NCBI RefSeq assembly: GCF_000283155.1
Contig: NW_004454177.1
Location: forward strand, 21,106,247 to 21,170,246
From: Ceratotherium simum simum
Taxonomy: Eukaryota; Chordata; Mammalia; Perissodactyla; Rhinocerotidae
Length of the DNA: 64,000 bases
Reading direction: 5' to 3'
Part shown: positions 33,100 through 44,486 of the stretch, piece by piece
Layout: every line of letters begins with the position of its first letter
How positions within the stretch are numbered: the stretch's first letter is position 1
Translations under genes and position numbers: made by a program
Notes under the pieces: model-generated
The model's database searches: none
What the model saw: the letters and a program-made list of their open reading frames with translations, nothing else
What the model was told of the DNA's origin: nothing

Positions 33100-33620
33100 G
33101 TTCATGATGGACCCCATGCCCTTACTTATCTCTCCAGCCTCCTTGCTTGGTGAACTTTGTTTCTTGACCCTGTGTTCAACTGCACAGACCCACCATCACC
33201 CTCTGTGCTTGGAAAGGATCCTCTTAGACTTTCTCCCTGTTTGGCTAATGACACTGATCTTTCAACACTCTGCTCAAGTGTTCCTTCTCTGATATCTTTC
33301 TCAATAATATACTAGTGAAATCACTAATATTCAAAACACTGAACTTAATAACTTGTACAGCATGAGCACTAACCAATCAGAATAGACACTGAATGGAAAC
33401 AACCTGATGTTCAATGTAATACATGTCAGTTCTGAGTAGATCTGACCATCTTGTGTGATGTGTCCACTGAACTCAGCACACATTCTTGCGCTTATCTGTA
33501 CCCAAGGCTATCTTCCTCCTAGAGTGCAAGCCTCATGAGAGTGTGGACCATATTTATTAATTTCTTTATCTCTAGAACTTAGCCATAGGAAAGGCACAAA
33601 GAGTTTCTTAAGGTTTGTTG
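33100..33620 (+). repeat. L2 LINE in two pieces (33100-33320, 33505-33620)
   Basis: The left piece has CCAGCCTCCTTGCTTGG.. and CACTCTGCTCAAGTGTTCCTTCTC. The right piece has CTAGAGTGCAAGCCTCATGAGAG.. and TTATCTCTAGAACTTAGCC. Both are in L2 order, with about 180 bp of unassigned sequence between them. Confidence 0.6.
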
Positions 33621-33684
33621 ATATTAAAAGTAAGAAATATCAGAGAGGGCTGAATGCAGGCTGGGCAAAAAAAGGATATTCAAA

Positions 33685-33775
33685 CATTTTACCAGATGAG
33701 GAAAGTGAGTATGACAGAAGTTAAGTAATTTGCCTCTATTCCCACAGGTACTATGTGGATTCAAAACTGAGATAG
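33685..33775 (-). repeat. MIR fragment, antisense
   Basis: ATTTTACCAGATGAGGAAAGTGAGTATGACAGAAGTTAAGTAATTTGCC is the antisense MIR core. Confidence 0.65.
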
Positions 33776-34037
33776 CCTATCTCACTCCTGGTATCAGCAA
33801 CTTGCTTTGGGTAGAGTTAAGGTACTGTGGCTGTAAGGAGTGTGAGTCACCATTGCCTCCTCTCCCCAACACGCTGTGGCATTCTGACCCCATAATCTGG
33901 ATCCTTCACTTAAAGGTTCAGCCATTTATTTCTTCCTTTTTTCTTTCATTCCTTTGTGTCTTAGTTCTTTCCTCCCTTAACTATTCTTTGAAAAAAGTTT
34001 TTAAATGAAGTAATGCTTAGACATACATTAAAAAAAA

Positions 34038-34537
34038 CTGTGAAAGCAGGGACTCAAACAGACACTTGTACACCAGCATTATTCACGTAGCCAAAAGGTG
34101 GAAATAATCCAAATGTCCATCAACAAATGAATAAATAAATGTGTACACACAATAGAGTATTATTTAGCCATAAAAAGGAATGAAATTCTGACATATGCTA
34201 CAACATGGATGAACTTTGAAAACATTACACTAAGTGAAATAAGCCAGACACAAAGGGAAAAATATTGTATGATTCCACTGATATGAGGTATCCAGAATAG
34301 GCAAATTCATAGAGACAGACCATAGAATAGAGGTTACCAGGGGATGGGGGGAGGCAGATATGGAGAGTTATTATTTAACAGGTACAGATCTTCTATTTGA
34401 GATGAGGAAAGAGTTCTGGAAATGGATAACGGTGATGATTGCACTACGTTGTGAATATACGTAATGCCACTCAAGTGTACATTTAAAAATGGTAAATTTT
34501 GTGTTATGTATATTTTACCACAATTAAAAAATAGTAC
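34038..34537 (+). mobile_element. LINE-1 (L1M type) 3' end, sense
   Basis: ACTTGTACACCAGCATTATTC, AATGTCCATCAACAAATGAATAAA, GAGTATTATTTAGCCATAAAAAGGAATGAA, TGATTCCACTGATATGAGG and TATTTTACCACAATTAAAAAA are sense L1M 3' landmarks in order, ending in a short A-tail. The minus-strand open stretch at 34334-34699 is its shadow. Confidence 0.9.
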
Positions 34538-34559
34538 TGCAAGGCAAATAATAAAAACT

Positions 34560-35655
34560 AGCAGCTTCCCTCCATGACCTTCCCATCTCCCAGTGCCACT
34601 CCGTGGAAGTAACCATTTGTTACTCTGTTTTCTTCTAGTATTTACCTCTGTATTTCTAAATATTTGTATTTCTTTTTTTATGAGTTTGTTTTTATTCATG
34701 TAGGTTGGGATTATGGAAGGTATATCTAATGAGAAGTAGGGGTAGAGAACGTATTTCTAATTCTTGATTTATCACTTTTTGACAATTAACTATTTCCTGT
34801 TATGACAAAGGAGAATTTGGCCTTCTACTCTTCCCACTTGTGAGCCCCATCTTCTCAATAGTGTTGCTTTTTTTCTGTGTGTTTTGGCCACTCTTTTTCA
34901 TGTTGGAACTTTAACTATGCTGTTAAAAGACGAGTGTCACGTGTTCTCAGCCCCAGGTGCCCAGTGTGTGGATGTAGTCCAGGCTACTTTGTTCTCTACT
35001 GTGTATCCTTGGCCCTGCTTGGACTGTGATGCCGTCCTGAATATCAACTCACTTGTCTAGGGACCTGGCAGGATGCTGAGCTCAGAGCAGTTCTCTTATT
35101 TTCATGGCTGGACCCTAATCTGTATATTCTCACCTGCTGGTTCTGGCTGGGGTCCTGCTTCCAACAGACTGATCTCTTAAACTCTGAGGCTGCAGCCTGT
35201 ATGATGTCAGTTGGTCCCACTGCCTAGAGATGTCTGCTGCTGTGGTCTGCTCCCCAGAATGAATCCCCATGGATGTGGCTAGTAGATAGAATCAAGGACA
35301 AGTTCACCAGGCCTCTTTGTATCCTGTAATTAGGTTTATTGCATTTCCAGTCTTCTGTTGCCTGGTGCTTTCTGCCTTCTCTTTGCGCCATGACACTGAT
35401 GTTCCAAATTGGCTCATAGCGAAGCCTTCCTACTTATGGCAGGGCAACCTTTGGAGCCAAGCCAAAACAAGGTAAAGAAAACAAAACACCTTCCTTTTCT
35501 AGTGATCCAGGGAGTGAAACTGAGAACTTATGCTAGGCTTGGGAGAGAAAATCATACATTCACGAGAGAACACCATGCTCTGAAGGTTGGGCTCCTGGAG
35601 GAAGTAGACAACTAGAAGAGGACAAAAACAGGCAATAGCTGGAAGAAAAAATTGG
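34560..35655. other. unassigned sequence
   Basis: About 1.1 kb of moderate GC with no recognisable repeat or exon. Confidence 0.4.
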
Positions 35656-35659
35656 CAGA

Positions 35660-35800
35660 AGTTCTGGATTTGAATCCTCGTCCTAACCTCCTTGAATCTC
35701 AGTTTTTTCTTCTGTAGTAATATCTGTCATACCTTCCTCACAGGGTTACTGTAAAGAATGAATGAAATGATGTGTGTGAATGTGTCACAGCAGATGTGAA
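35660..35800 (+). repeat. MIR SINE fragment
   Basis: GGATTTGAATCCTCGTCC, GAATCTCAGTTTTTTCTTCTG and CCTTCCTCACAGGGTTACTGTAAAGAATGAATG are in sense MIR order. Confidence 0.7.
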
Positions 35801-36164
35801 TCTCAGTCCCAAACACCAGGGGCCAAAAAATTCAGCTTTATTTTTTCATTGCAAGCTCCATTCTCTCTAATACTTAATTTTGGTAAGTTTGGCATTCTCC
35901 CACTTCCTTTCCTTTGCTTGCACATAAGTTCCTTGGAACTTATGTAATGAAATTCATTAGGTATATGGCTTGTTTGGTTTATCTAACCAATACCTGAAGA
36001 CCTACCACGTGCAAAGCACTTAAGCAAATAAAAAAGATTTGTTCTCTTCATAAAGAAGTATAGAGACTAGTACTTTGCTCCTCTTTTTTGACTTTGCCTT
36101 GATTCCTTGTAGTTCATCAAGATATCCAACTTCCTTCTGCAGAAAATTCCCCTTGGTTTATCTT

Positions 36165-36513
36165 TTTTTTTTTTTAAATGTTTTCTCTCTTTATTTCCAA
36201 TATCAACTTTTTTTTTTTTTTCCCCTCAAGGAAGATCAGCCCTGAGCTAACATCCATGCCAATCCTCTTCTTTTTGCTGAGGAAGACGGGCTCTGAGCTA
36301 ACATCTATTGCCAGTCCTCCTCCTTTTTTTTTTCCCCCCCAAAGCCCCAGTAGATAGTTGTACATCATAGTTGCACATCCTTCTAGTTGCTGTATGTGGG
36401 ATGTGGCCTCAGTGTGGCCAGAGAAGCAGTGCGTCAGTGCGCGCTGGGGATCCGAACCCGGGTCGCCAGTAGCGGAGCACGTGCACTTAACCGCTGTGCC
36501 ACGGGGCCGGCCA
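36165..36513 (-). mobile_element. ERE SINE, composite long form, antisense
   Basis: A T-run and roughly 45 bp of extra A/T-rich sequence precede a second T-run. Then come two tail units, CAAAGCCCCAGTAGATAG, TTCTAGTTGCTG, GGATCCGAACCCGGGTC and GGGGCCGGCC. Exact 16-bp duplication CCCCTTGGTTTATCTT (36149-36164, 36514-36529) includes the extra sequence, so that sequence is part of the inserted unit. Confidence 0.95.
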
Positions 36514-36529
36514 CCCCTTGGTTTATCTT

Positions 36530-37125
36530 GCAGGCTGTGCACTTCCTAACTCTATCACATAGAATGTGATGTGAATGGGACCACAAACTTGTGCAGTGCA
36601 TAACTTCATCATTACATTTGGTCGATCTGTGTGAGACACATTTTATGTTTTAATGTTCATTATACCCTTTATGCATCCCAACAGAGATGCAATCTTTTGG
36701 TATATACGAGAGAACTTAACAAATATGTTTGTGATTTATTAAGGCTGCCATTACAGAGAACGGAATATACATTTACAAATAAAGTCACTCAGGAGTACTA
36801 TTTCCAGGCATTTCTCTGATTAGCCATTCCCATGACTAGCCTAGTAGTTTATGTTCTGTAGGTGACATTCAATATTCAATAAATGTACTCTTGAATGCAT
36901 GAATGAATAAAAGAATAAAAATAAAAAAGGAGGTAATGTGAAATTCATATCAGTTAACTTTGTTATTTGGTGGTTTAATGGCAATTGCTGGTTTTAAGTG
37001 ATTCATCCTATGCCTGATATACAGTTCCCCCCGCCCCCCATCTCCACCACTAATGAAAAGTTGGCTCTCTTTCCTAGTATCTGCTCACAGTTTATTGTCT
37101 GAGACACAGTAATATCCTCTCCCTC
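36530..37125. other. unassigned, with a short L2 end at 36857-36915
   Basis: ATTCAATATTCAATAAATG..GAATGCATGAATGAATAA resembles the L2 terminus. Otherwise nothing recognised. Confidence 0.4.
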
Positions 37126-37636
37126 TGCTAATCGATTTTCCAGGCTGGACCACCTGCTTGGAATACCTTCCTGGCTTCTGCTCTCCACACTGCTTGTCCC
37201 GTTCTTCAGAGACTTTTGGAATTGCGCTGCTCCAGATGGGTGAAAACGCCTGAGGTGCCGTTCCAGAAAGGGGAGGGTCCTGGGGGATGGCCAGGAGTGG
37301 TTAATTTAATGCCTGAGATGAGAGGAGAGAGGAACCCTGGAGATCTGAAGGGGATTGGCGAGTGTGGGGGGCAGTTCAGTGAAGGTCCCAAAGCAGAACA
37401 AGAGGCTCTATAATTTAACCCACAGGTGACTGGGAATTTCCTGGGAGTACTTCATGAAGTGATTAAGTCATGCGGGTTGTTGTCTGCCTCACCTCTCACA
37501 TGAGAAGCAGCAGCCTGGCTAGAGCTGTTCTGTCTTTTTCTTGTCGTTTATTATCCCATCGACCTAATTTGTGTATATGTTACTGTCTGGATAAAAGCAT
37601 CTCTGGTAGCCTCCATTCCCTAAAGGCTGTGTTCGG
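37126..37636. other. unassigned, GC-richer sequence
   Basis: Contains C-rich and G-rich patches (CCCCCCGCCCCCC-like near 37027, GGGGAGGG and GGGGG near 37270-37290) but no four-run G-quadruplex and no recognisable gene. Confidence 0.4.
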
Positions 37637-37639
37637 TAT

Positions 37640-37975
37640 GCCTTCCTGCCTCTACTGAGCCGGGTCATTTCTAACCAGTGTGTCTTTATCTTCCTACAGA
37701 ATGTATGTGTGCTGCCAATTTCCACAGCCATCCGTTGGCCTGTCAGGCAGAACCCTGCCTCCCTGTCTTTGCTCATGATGCTTTATCTACTGAAAACACT
37801 CTCTTCTCGCTTCTCCAGTTGCTAAGTTTTTCCCTCCCTTAAAAATCCCTCTCAAGCCTTACCTGCTCCCCAAATCTTGGTGATCTGTTTCCCAGCCTGG
37901 GCCACCTGCTCGGAACAACTTCAAACCAAACAATCCTTGCGCCTAATGTGCTTCATTTTAGCTAAGTCCTGATAC
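37640..37975 (+). repeat. L2 LINE fragment
   Basis: GTCTTTGCTCATGATGC, TCTCGCTTCTCCAGTTGC and AAAATCCCTCTCAAGCCTTACC match the L2 3' third. Confidence 0.55.
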
Positions 37976-38004
37976 CTTTCATACTGGCTTCCAAAGGTTT
38001 TGAC

Positions 38005-38540
38005 TAAAAAAGCTTTTCCTTATAATAAAAGTATTACATGCTTAAGACAAATTAGAAAAGAAGACAAATGAAAAGAAAAAACTTAAAGTCACCTTTAATT
38101 CTATCATTTTGTAAGACCCCTCTTTCTCATGTAAAAACATTTCATGGATTCTCCCCCAAATAGTTGCATTTTTAGTATCTTGATTGAAAAACATAATGGA
38201 CACAAAACTACTAAGATATCAGCAATGCTTTTAAATAAATTTATACTTTCTTGTATGATAATATTACCCAAACTTTTGAAAAATAGTAGTTCATATATGA
38301 CATAGTTTCTTGTCCAGATTGCATTTTGAGTTTAGTAACACTTATTCTCAAGGTCCTCTGTGTGTTCTGGGTTGACAAGCTTCCTTCCTTTTTATGGAAT
38401 ATTATGTTATTGACCCAGAGATTTGTAAACTCTAAAGAACTAGGCAAGCATTTACATATATACATCTATATAACATTTCCATAGTTATGCATATATTCGC
38501 AAAATTATGTTATATATAACATATATTGTGTCATATTTAT
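38005..38540 (-). mobile_element. probable L1ME 3' fragment, antisense
   Basis: CTTATAATAAAAGTATTACATGC..AAATTAGAAAAGAAGAC..TCACCTTTAATTCTATCATTTTG is the antisense L1ME 3' pattern. The remainder is AT-rich and eroded. Confidence 0.4.
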
Positions 38541-38626
38541 GTAATCTGTGTTAAAAAAATCACGTGGCTGAACTACCAGTGGTCAGTGCTTTCCAGCTGG
38601 CCAATGTATGCATCAGGATTACACAG

Positions 38627-39060
38627 TTATTGATACTCTGTTGACGTTTTTGAATGCCTAGCAACAGAGTAACAGAAGACTGTTTTAGAAAAAATTAGCA
38701 TTTTTGTGCAAGGCATGTCTTGCGTGCTGAAAGGTTTCCCTTTGTCCCTGCAAAGCTGTGCAACCCTGTCCAAAATGTCCCTTTTGGTGAGGTTGGGCCT
38801 ATGGCCAAATAATCTCTCCATGGCAACCCTCAGGGGACAGGCTGGGTTAGAGGCAGCTGCACCATGTGTCAGGTCAATCTGAGGCACCCAGTGCAGCTGA
38901 GGTCCAAGGAAAACAGGCACTATGGCCTGGATGCTTCTTGGATTGAAGGGGAGACCCAGTAGAACAGGAAAGTTGGGGATTCAGTGAAAGCTCAACCCAA
39001 ACTTTGGCTTTGGGGACATCATGACACACTGTCCAAACCCATGAATCTATGCTGGCTCAG
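38627..39060 (-). other. unexplained open stretch, possible decayed coding sequence or retrocopy
   Basis: On the minus strand, about 100 codons from near 38960 down to 38627 read open after a single in-frame stop. The translation is unusually protein-like for this window: charged and hydrophobic residues are mixed, with a segment MERLFGHRPNLTKRDILDR followed by VAQLCRDKGKPF. It has no ATG at the expected start (GTG only), no poly(A) tract and no clear splice sites. I do not recognise a family. It could be a decayed retrocopy, part of an unnamed repeat, or chance. Confidence 0.2.
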
Positions 39061-39744
39061 GCCTTGCCATGTTTGACCACTTTTGGGAGTTGTATAGATT
39101 AATTTAAACGCCAGCAGGATAATAGAATAGCTGCAGTTACTAAAATAAAAGCAGGCCTTAATAGCAATCTAATCCCCTTCTAGTGCCTATTGGGTTGTGG
39201 ATACCAGAAAGAATAAGCAAGTGAGAAAGTCAGAGAAGATGAATGCAAAACAGTGATCCTGGCTCCAGGAAGGTAATCCATCAAGCAGATAATAGAGAGT
39301 TTTATCTATTCCTTATAGAGCTGCCCTCTTTTAGATTTTCCCTTTGCATAAATTACACAACAAGATTAAACTAAGCACTTTTAAAGTTCCATTAACATAT
39401 TCAATCTGTAAAGTTACTATTAATGCTCAAAGGGATAACTCACTAAATTGTTAAGTCCTTACGGCAGAAAAAACAATAATGGAGCTACTAAAAGCACTTA
39501 ACATTGTAGTAAGTAGCACATATATATGCTTGGAGGATCTGTTTAATCAATGCCAGTTTACCCTCTCTAATAGAAATAATTTTGTTTTTTGAGGCAAAAG
39601 AAGAGACAAATGGAGACCACCATGAACAAGCTATTCTTTCCCTCTGGAAAATTCTCCCCTTTCTCTCTCTGGATACTATACTATTTTGATTCTCTTGAGT
39701 AACTCACTGTTTCCACATATTTGCTCCATAGAAAACTAGTTCCA
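39061..39744. other. unassigned sequence
   Basis: No recognisable repeat or gene. Confidence 0.4.
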
Positions 39745-39753
39745 CAAGCTGAT

Positions 39754-39932
39754 CTTTTTTTTTTTTTCCTAAGGAAGATTTGCCTTGAGCTAACATCTGT
39801 TGCCAATCTTCCTCTTTTTGTATGTGAGCCACCGCCACAGCGTGGCCACTAACAGACGAGTGGTGTAGGTCTGTGCCTGGGCCACCAAAGCAGAGCGCTC
39901 CAAACTTAACCACTAGGTCACCAGGGCTGGCC
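39754..39932 (-). mobile_element. ERE SINE, one-unit tail, antisense, diverged
   Basis: T-run, a single AAGGAAGATTTGCC..GCCAATCTTCCTC unit, GTATGTGAGCCACC, AACTTAACCACTAGG and GGGCTGGCCC. The B-box region is partly lost. Target duplication CAAGCTGAT / CAAGGTGAT (39745-39753, 39933-39941). An old copy. Confidence 0.9.
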
Positions 39933-39941
39933 CAAGGTGAT

Positions 39942-41140
39942 AATTTAAAAAAGTTTCCTTAATCAAATAAGTTTGGGAAATGCTGCATACTATATCCCTG
40001 TCTTGAAAATTAACAATGTGCATGAGGATATTAACCACCTTAAAAATTTTGTATGTTAAAGAAATCTGTTTAACTTTGTTTAGTAGCACATTTCCAAAAC
40101 TTATATAATGGAATCGTATTAAAAAATATTTCCAGATGTGTTTTCATACCTAAAACGTTGTTACTCCAGAGTCCCCACCTTTTGAAGCAATGAGTTTTGG
40201 TGCTTCAGGGGAAGGGTGGTACAAACTAGAATGATAAAAGCATTACTCGGTTTTGACTGTCAAATAACATTTACTTTTGGTCCTTAGGAAGGTAATAGTT
40301 TTGAGCAGCAGGCTTTATTGAAAGCTGAGATTACTATATGCCATAGGTAGAGAGATCTAAAGACATGATGTAAGATAGCTCAGGGAAGAAAGCCTGAGCC
40401 CTTGGATAGAGGAGTGTGGGAAGAAGAGAGTCGAAGGGAAGAGGAACAAATGGTCAGACATATGTGCAATGGCTTTACCTTTAGGATAAGATCTTGCTGC
40501 AGAGCATTGCTAGGTAGATCTGCGGAGAGGAAAAGTCAAAGCAGGGGGTCTTCTGCACCATTTCTGGGTCAGAAATCTGGGAGCACATCACTATACAAAC
40601 TCCACCAACTGGAGGGGTGGCATTAGAGTAAGAATGGCGGTGTGGACTGTTTGGGCAGATTGAGTCTAAGTTGGCAATTTTGAACCTTTACTTCCCGAAT
40701 GGCATAGAAATGTCTCCAGAGTTTTTACAAGATCTATGGGAGAAGAAGAAAAGAACTAAGCAGAGAGCTAGTAGGCCTACTGCTGAAGAAGAGTGAGGCA
40801 GGCCACTGTGCAAGATGACCCATCTCATAGGCCAGCAAGAGGTCTGATTGAGGATACAGTGGGGGTTTCAGAGTTACCTCTACTACTACTTAGAGTGAGG
40901 TGAGGCTGAGTCAGCAAAGGAAGACCCCTGGGTCCTGACTAAGCCAAGAGACCAGGTCTTGTGTTGACTAGCTGCAGACATCTTCAGGGACTATTAACAG
41001 GCTGACCAGTGACCAGGCAGACAAGAGACATGTCTGAAGAGATCAGAGTACCCAGAAGACAATAAAAGAACCTCTTGCTGTTTACTGCCATAAGGCATGT
41101 AAAGAGTGATATGCTAGTAGATGTTTAACCAGCTCTCAAA
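39942..41140. other. unassigned sequence
   Basis: No recognised repeat. It contains the first copy (40494-40544) of a segment that recurs at 41608. Confidence 0.4.
40494..40544. repeat. 51-bp duplicated segment, copy 1
   Basis: The segment starts TTGCTGCAGAGCATTGC and ends AAAAGTCAAAGCAG. It matches 41608-41658 at 48 of 51 positions. The three differences are all C here versus T there. Confidence 0.95.
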
Positions 41141-41547
41141 ACAAAAAAAAGAAAGAAAGAAAAAAAAGTCCTGACTTACAACATGTGATAACTTCTGTGG
41201 TATAAATACACCATTCATCATATTTGGCTACCAATGTGATATTACTGAACACAGAGTTGGGAAGAGATGTGCATAAATTGTCTCAGGCTTCCTGTAAACC
41301 CCACTGTTATGCATAACTTATACCCGGATGCAGAGTTAAGAAGGGATAGAGGAGGCAATAAGTTTGAAAGAGCATTTATCTGAAAAGACTCAGACAGGTA
41401 CTGTTAATAAGCAAGTTAGTGTTCTTTCAACCCCTGCTCCTCCCAAGGTTAGTTGGGCGGAAGATTATATAAAAATAATATTGGGAAAAAAACTACAGTT
41501 TTTTTTGCACTTTTTTTTCTCCCTTGGGTCTCTACTGAGTCTTCAAA

Positions 41548-41548
41548 T

Positions 41549-41588
<40 letters not shown>

Positions 41589-41606
41589 ATATATATATAC
41601 ACATAT
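41548..41606. repeat. (CA)n-(TA)n microsatellite
   Basis: About 18 CA units (to 41586) and then GTATATATATATACACATATG. It directly abuts copy 2 of the duplicated segment. Confidence 0.95.
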
Positions 41607-41607
41607 G

Positions 41608-41658
41608 TTGTTGCAGAGCATTGTTAGGTAGATCTGTGGAGAGGAAAAGTCAAAGCAG
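41608..41658. repeat. 51-bp duplicated segment, copy 2
   Basis: Same segment as 40494-40544, 1114 bp downstream on the same strand, wedged between TA-rich microsatellite sequence on both sides. A short AAAGTCAAAGTA echo follows at about 41672-41683. Confidence 0.95.
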
Positions 41659-41699
41659 TATATATGTAAAAAAAAGTCAAAGTATACATATGTGTATAT

Positions 41700-42050
41700 A
41701 TATACATATTTTGGTAATTTGTGAGTCTATATGTCCAGTGTGACACCACCTCTAATGCTCAGCCAAATCATGTCTTACACATTTCCTCTTGGTTCTCTGT
41801 CACCCAATCAAATCAGTATATTCATAACCAAATCTAGTATTTTCACCACTCTCGAATCAGTCCCCACTTTCCCAACTCAATTTTTCCACTATTCTTGGAA
41901 TCACCTCTGTTCTTTCCTCTAACACTCACTTACTTCTAAGCAATGTGTCTTTCACATTTTACCCTTATTTTCAGTTCCCATTGCCACAACCCTAGTTTAA
42001 ACATTCGTGACCCTACATCTAAATAATCGTAATAGTGTCTGTGTACAATG
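41700..42050. other. unassigned sequence
   Basis: No recognisable repeat or gene. Confidence 0.4.
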
Positions 42051-42234
42051 ATTTTTATTTTATTTTAAATATATATCTTTTGTAAATAATTAAAATAGTT
42101 TGTCATAAAAAATAGAAAATATAGTTAAACAAAAAAACCCAAAACAAACAAGCCAAAAATAACCCTGAAATACCACTGCCCAAGATAACACTATTTGTTA
42201 AACCTCTTGGTCAATTTTAGTCTGGGTGTTGTGA

Positions 42235-42237
<3 letters not shown>

Positions 42238-42279
<42 letters not shown>

Positions 42280-42302
42280 TGTGTGGAGAGAGAGAGAGAG
42301 AG
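42238..42302. repeat. (TG)n-(GA)n compound microsatellite
   Basis: About 23 TG units and then a GAGAGAGA run. Confidence 0.95.
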
Positions 42303-42329
42303 AAAAAATATCAGTTATATAAAATATAA

Positions 42330-42545
42330 TCTACATACAATAATACTTCCATTCATTGATGTTCCAGGTACTATACTGGGTACTCTACATATCTCATCTC
42401 CTTAAATAGTCATAAAATTGTGTGAGGTAAATATGATTATCCTTATTTTACAGATGAATAAACTAGAACTCAGAGAGTCCTACAATATTACGTAGCTAGT
42501 TAAGTGGAGGAACCAAGGAAGTCTGAAGAATCCCGAAGCCTGTGT
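42330..42545 (-). repeat. MIR SINE, antisense
   Basis: GTTCCAGGTACTATACTGGGTACTC, TTATTTTACAGATGAATAAACTAGAACTCAGAGAG, and CGTAGCTAGTTAAGTGGAGG follow antisense MIR. Confidence 0.8.
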
Positions 42546-42950
42546 CTTTATCTGCATCACACCATAACATAACCGTGGGATCACGGTTGGGTTGTAGTGT
42601 GTGGGTGCACACTACAGTTAACAAACGTTTTAATTTAAAAATATAATGTGACTATTTTTCATGTTAAATATGAATTTTACAAACATGGAATCATGGTATG
42701 CATATTATATCTAAGCAACTTTTTAATTTAATAATATAGTATGAATATTTTTCATATCAAGTATACCTTTAAAATTTTAACATAACATTCCACTGGATAG
42801 CTGTACCATGCTTCATTTATCTAACTGCCCATTGATAGATATTTAGTTCTTTCTAATTTTTCACTATGAGAAATAAACTTAAATAAGTATTTGTGTACAG
42901 ACATCTTTATGGATGATGGAATTATAAGTATTTTTTATGCTCATGTGAAA

Positions 42951-43640
42951 TTTTTAATATTGGACCCGTGTATACGGGGCACCTCATAGTGTGGGATGGC
43001 ACCAAGGTGTAAAGAGAATGAGAGTGAGCCACAGCTACAGGCTTGGGTGTGGGAGCCGAGGCCCTGGTCTCACGCTACTATATTCCAGGGACTACAGAGG
43101 AGTGTGAGAATTCTAAATTCAAACCTGGCCTTTCAGATCCCCATGAAGTTATATTTTAAACAGTTTTAGGAAAGAAAAAAAGAAAGAAAATCTCAGCTTA
43201 TTGGTTGCCTAATCTGGGCTTGAACACTTGCAGAAGCAGGGAGCTTACTGTTTTTCCAAAACTTCCTATTCTGTTCATGCCTGCCCTTAACACTTTTGGG
43301 GTCTAGGGCAAGAGGCCCACATACCATGTGCCTAAATATTTAAATATATCCTTCAAGCTAACCAAAAAAGTTATGTTTTCTTTCTACCCTTGGCTCCATC
43401 CCATACTATGAGGTACCTTGCGTGTATGTGTGTGGACATCTCAGCCCACACATCCCAGGTCTGTGTATTCCGCCTGGGAGCCCACGGGCTTGGATGCACA
43501 AAGTGGCATATTTTAGAGAGGAGACTCTTAGCAGTGATTTTGGAGTAGTATAAGGACGAGATTATTTCCAACTGGTAGGGTAGTTTCATGAAAGACGACA
43601 ACTCCTACAGGTGAAAACAAGAAAGGTCGTGAGAGGTGGG
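42951..43640. other. unassigned sequence
   Basis: No recognisable repeat or gene. Confidence 0.4.
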
Positions 43641-43875
43641 CAGAAGCAAAGGAGTGGGTGAGCGCTGCTGTGAGGGAGAGAGTGGTGAGTGTGGTGAGGG
43701 AGTGGGTAGGGATTTTGTGAGACAAGAACCCGTGGTAGGCTAGGAGGACCTAGTGATGTTTAAGGAGGTGGAATTTGATTTTGTAAGTAGTGGGGAATTA
43801 TTGAAAGTTTTTGAGCATGGAAATGACATAATTGATTAGATCTGTTTTTAGATAGCCAACTTCGGTAGCAAAATT
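43640..43875 (-). repeat. L2 LINE fragment, antisense
   Basis: GTTTAAGGAGGTGGAATTTGATTTTG..GGGGAATTATTGAAAGTTTTTGAGCATGGAAATGACATAATTG is the reverse complement of the central L2 3' half ('tgtcactcctctgctcaaaaccctccaatggcttccc'). Confidence 0.65.
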
Positions 43876-44165
43876 GAATGTGAGTGGACCAGTACAGAAA
43901 CTGAATATTCCTCCAGATTTCCTGCCTTTGAACTCTTCCTTTCAAAGTTCCCTCACAATACTGGGATGGAAACTATTAGTTCCCAGGCAGTCTGTAATGA
44001 CCTGCGGGAAGGATAAATGATGAATTTAATGTTGGCTCCTAGGTCTACCGTCGTGTAGCACATCTAGCAGAGGGTTAGTAGCAATATCACTGAAGATACT
44101 TGCCTTAAGAAAAATGTCCAGGCTTTGTTAGTGTAGAACCTACTTAAAAGTTCTTAAAAGATTTT

Positions 44166-44476
44166 GGGGGCCGGCCCCATGGCTTAGCGGTTAAGTGCGC
44201 ATGCTCCGCTACTGGCAGCCCCGGTTCGGATCTCCGGCGTGCAGTGACGCACCGCTTGTCTGGCCATGCTGAGGCAGCGTCCCACATACAGCAACTAGAA
44301 GGATGTGCAACTATGACATACAACTATCTACTGGGGCTTTGGGGAGAAAAAGGGGGAAAAACAAAAGGAGGAGGATCGGCAATAGATGTTAGTTTAGGGC
44401 CGGTCTTCCTCAGCAAAATGAGGAGGGTTGGCATGGATGTTAGCTCAGGGCTGATCTTCCTCACACACACACAAAA
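44166..44476 (+). mobile_element. ERE SINE, composite long form
   Basis: GGGGCCGGCCCC head, GGCTTAGCGGTTAAG, GGTTCGGATC, CAACTAGAAGGATG, CTGGGGCTTTGGGG, then two tail units and a CACACACA/A-run end. Target duplication AAAAGATTTT (44156-44165, 44477-44486). Confidence 0.95.
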
Positions 44477-44486
44477 AAAAGATTTT

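Larger units (their letters stand above)
42055..42950 (-). mobile_element. L1ME-type fragment, antisense, interrupted
   Basis: The left part (TTGTAAATAATTAAAATAG.., CCCAAGATAACACTATTTG) and right part (ACAAACATGGAATCATGG.., TTATCTAACTGCCCATTGATAG.., TTTTTCACTATGAGAAATAAAC) are antisense L1ME 3' landmarks. A TG microsatellite and a MIR lie between them. Confidence 0.65.

Noticed and set aside
37141..37920. Repeated CC(A/C)GCCTGG.CCACCTGCT.GGAA segment at 37141 and 37899 as a duplication
   Set aside because: Similarity covers only about 24 bases with mismatches and may reflect shared L2 ancestry. The evidence is not strong enough for a separate event.
43650..43720. G-rich stretch as a G-quadruplex
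   Set aside because: The fourth G-run is too far away for the usual 1-7 base loop rule.
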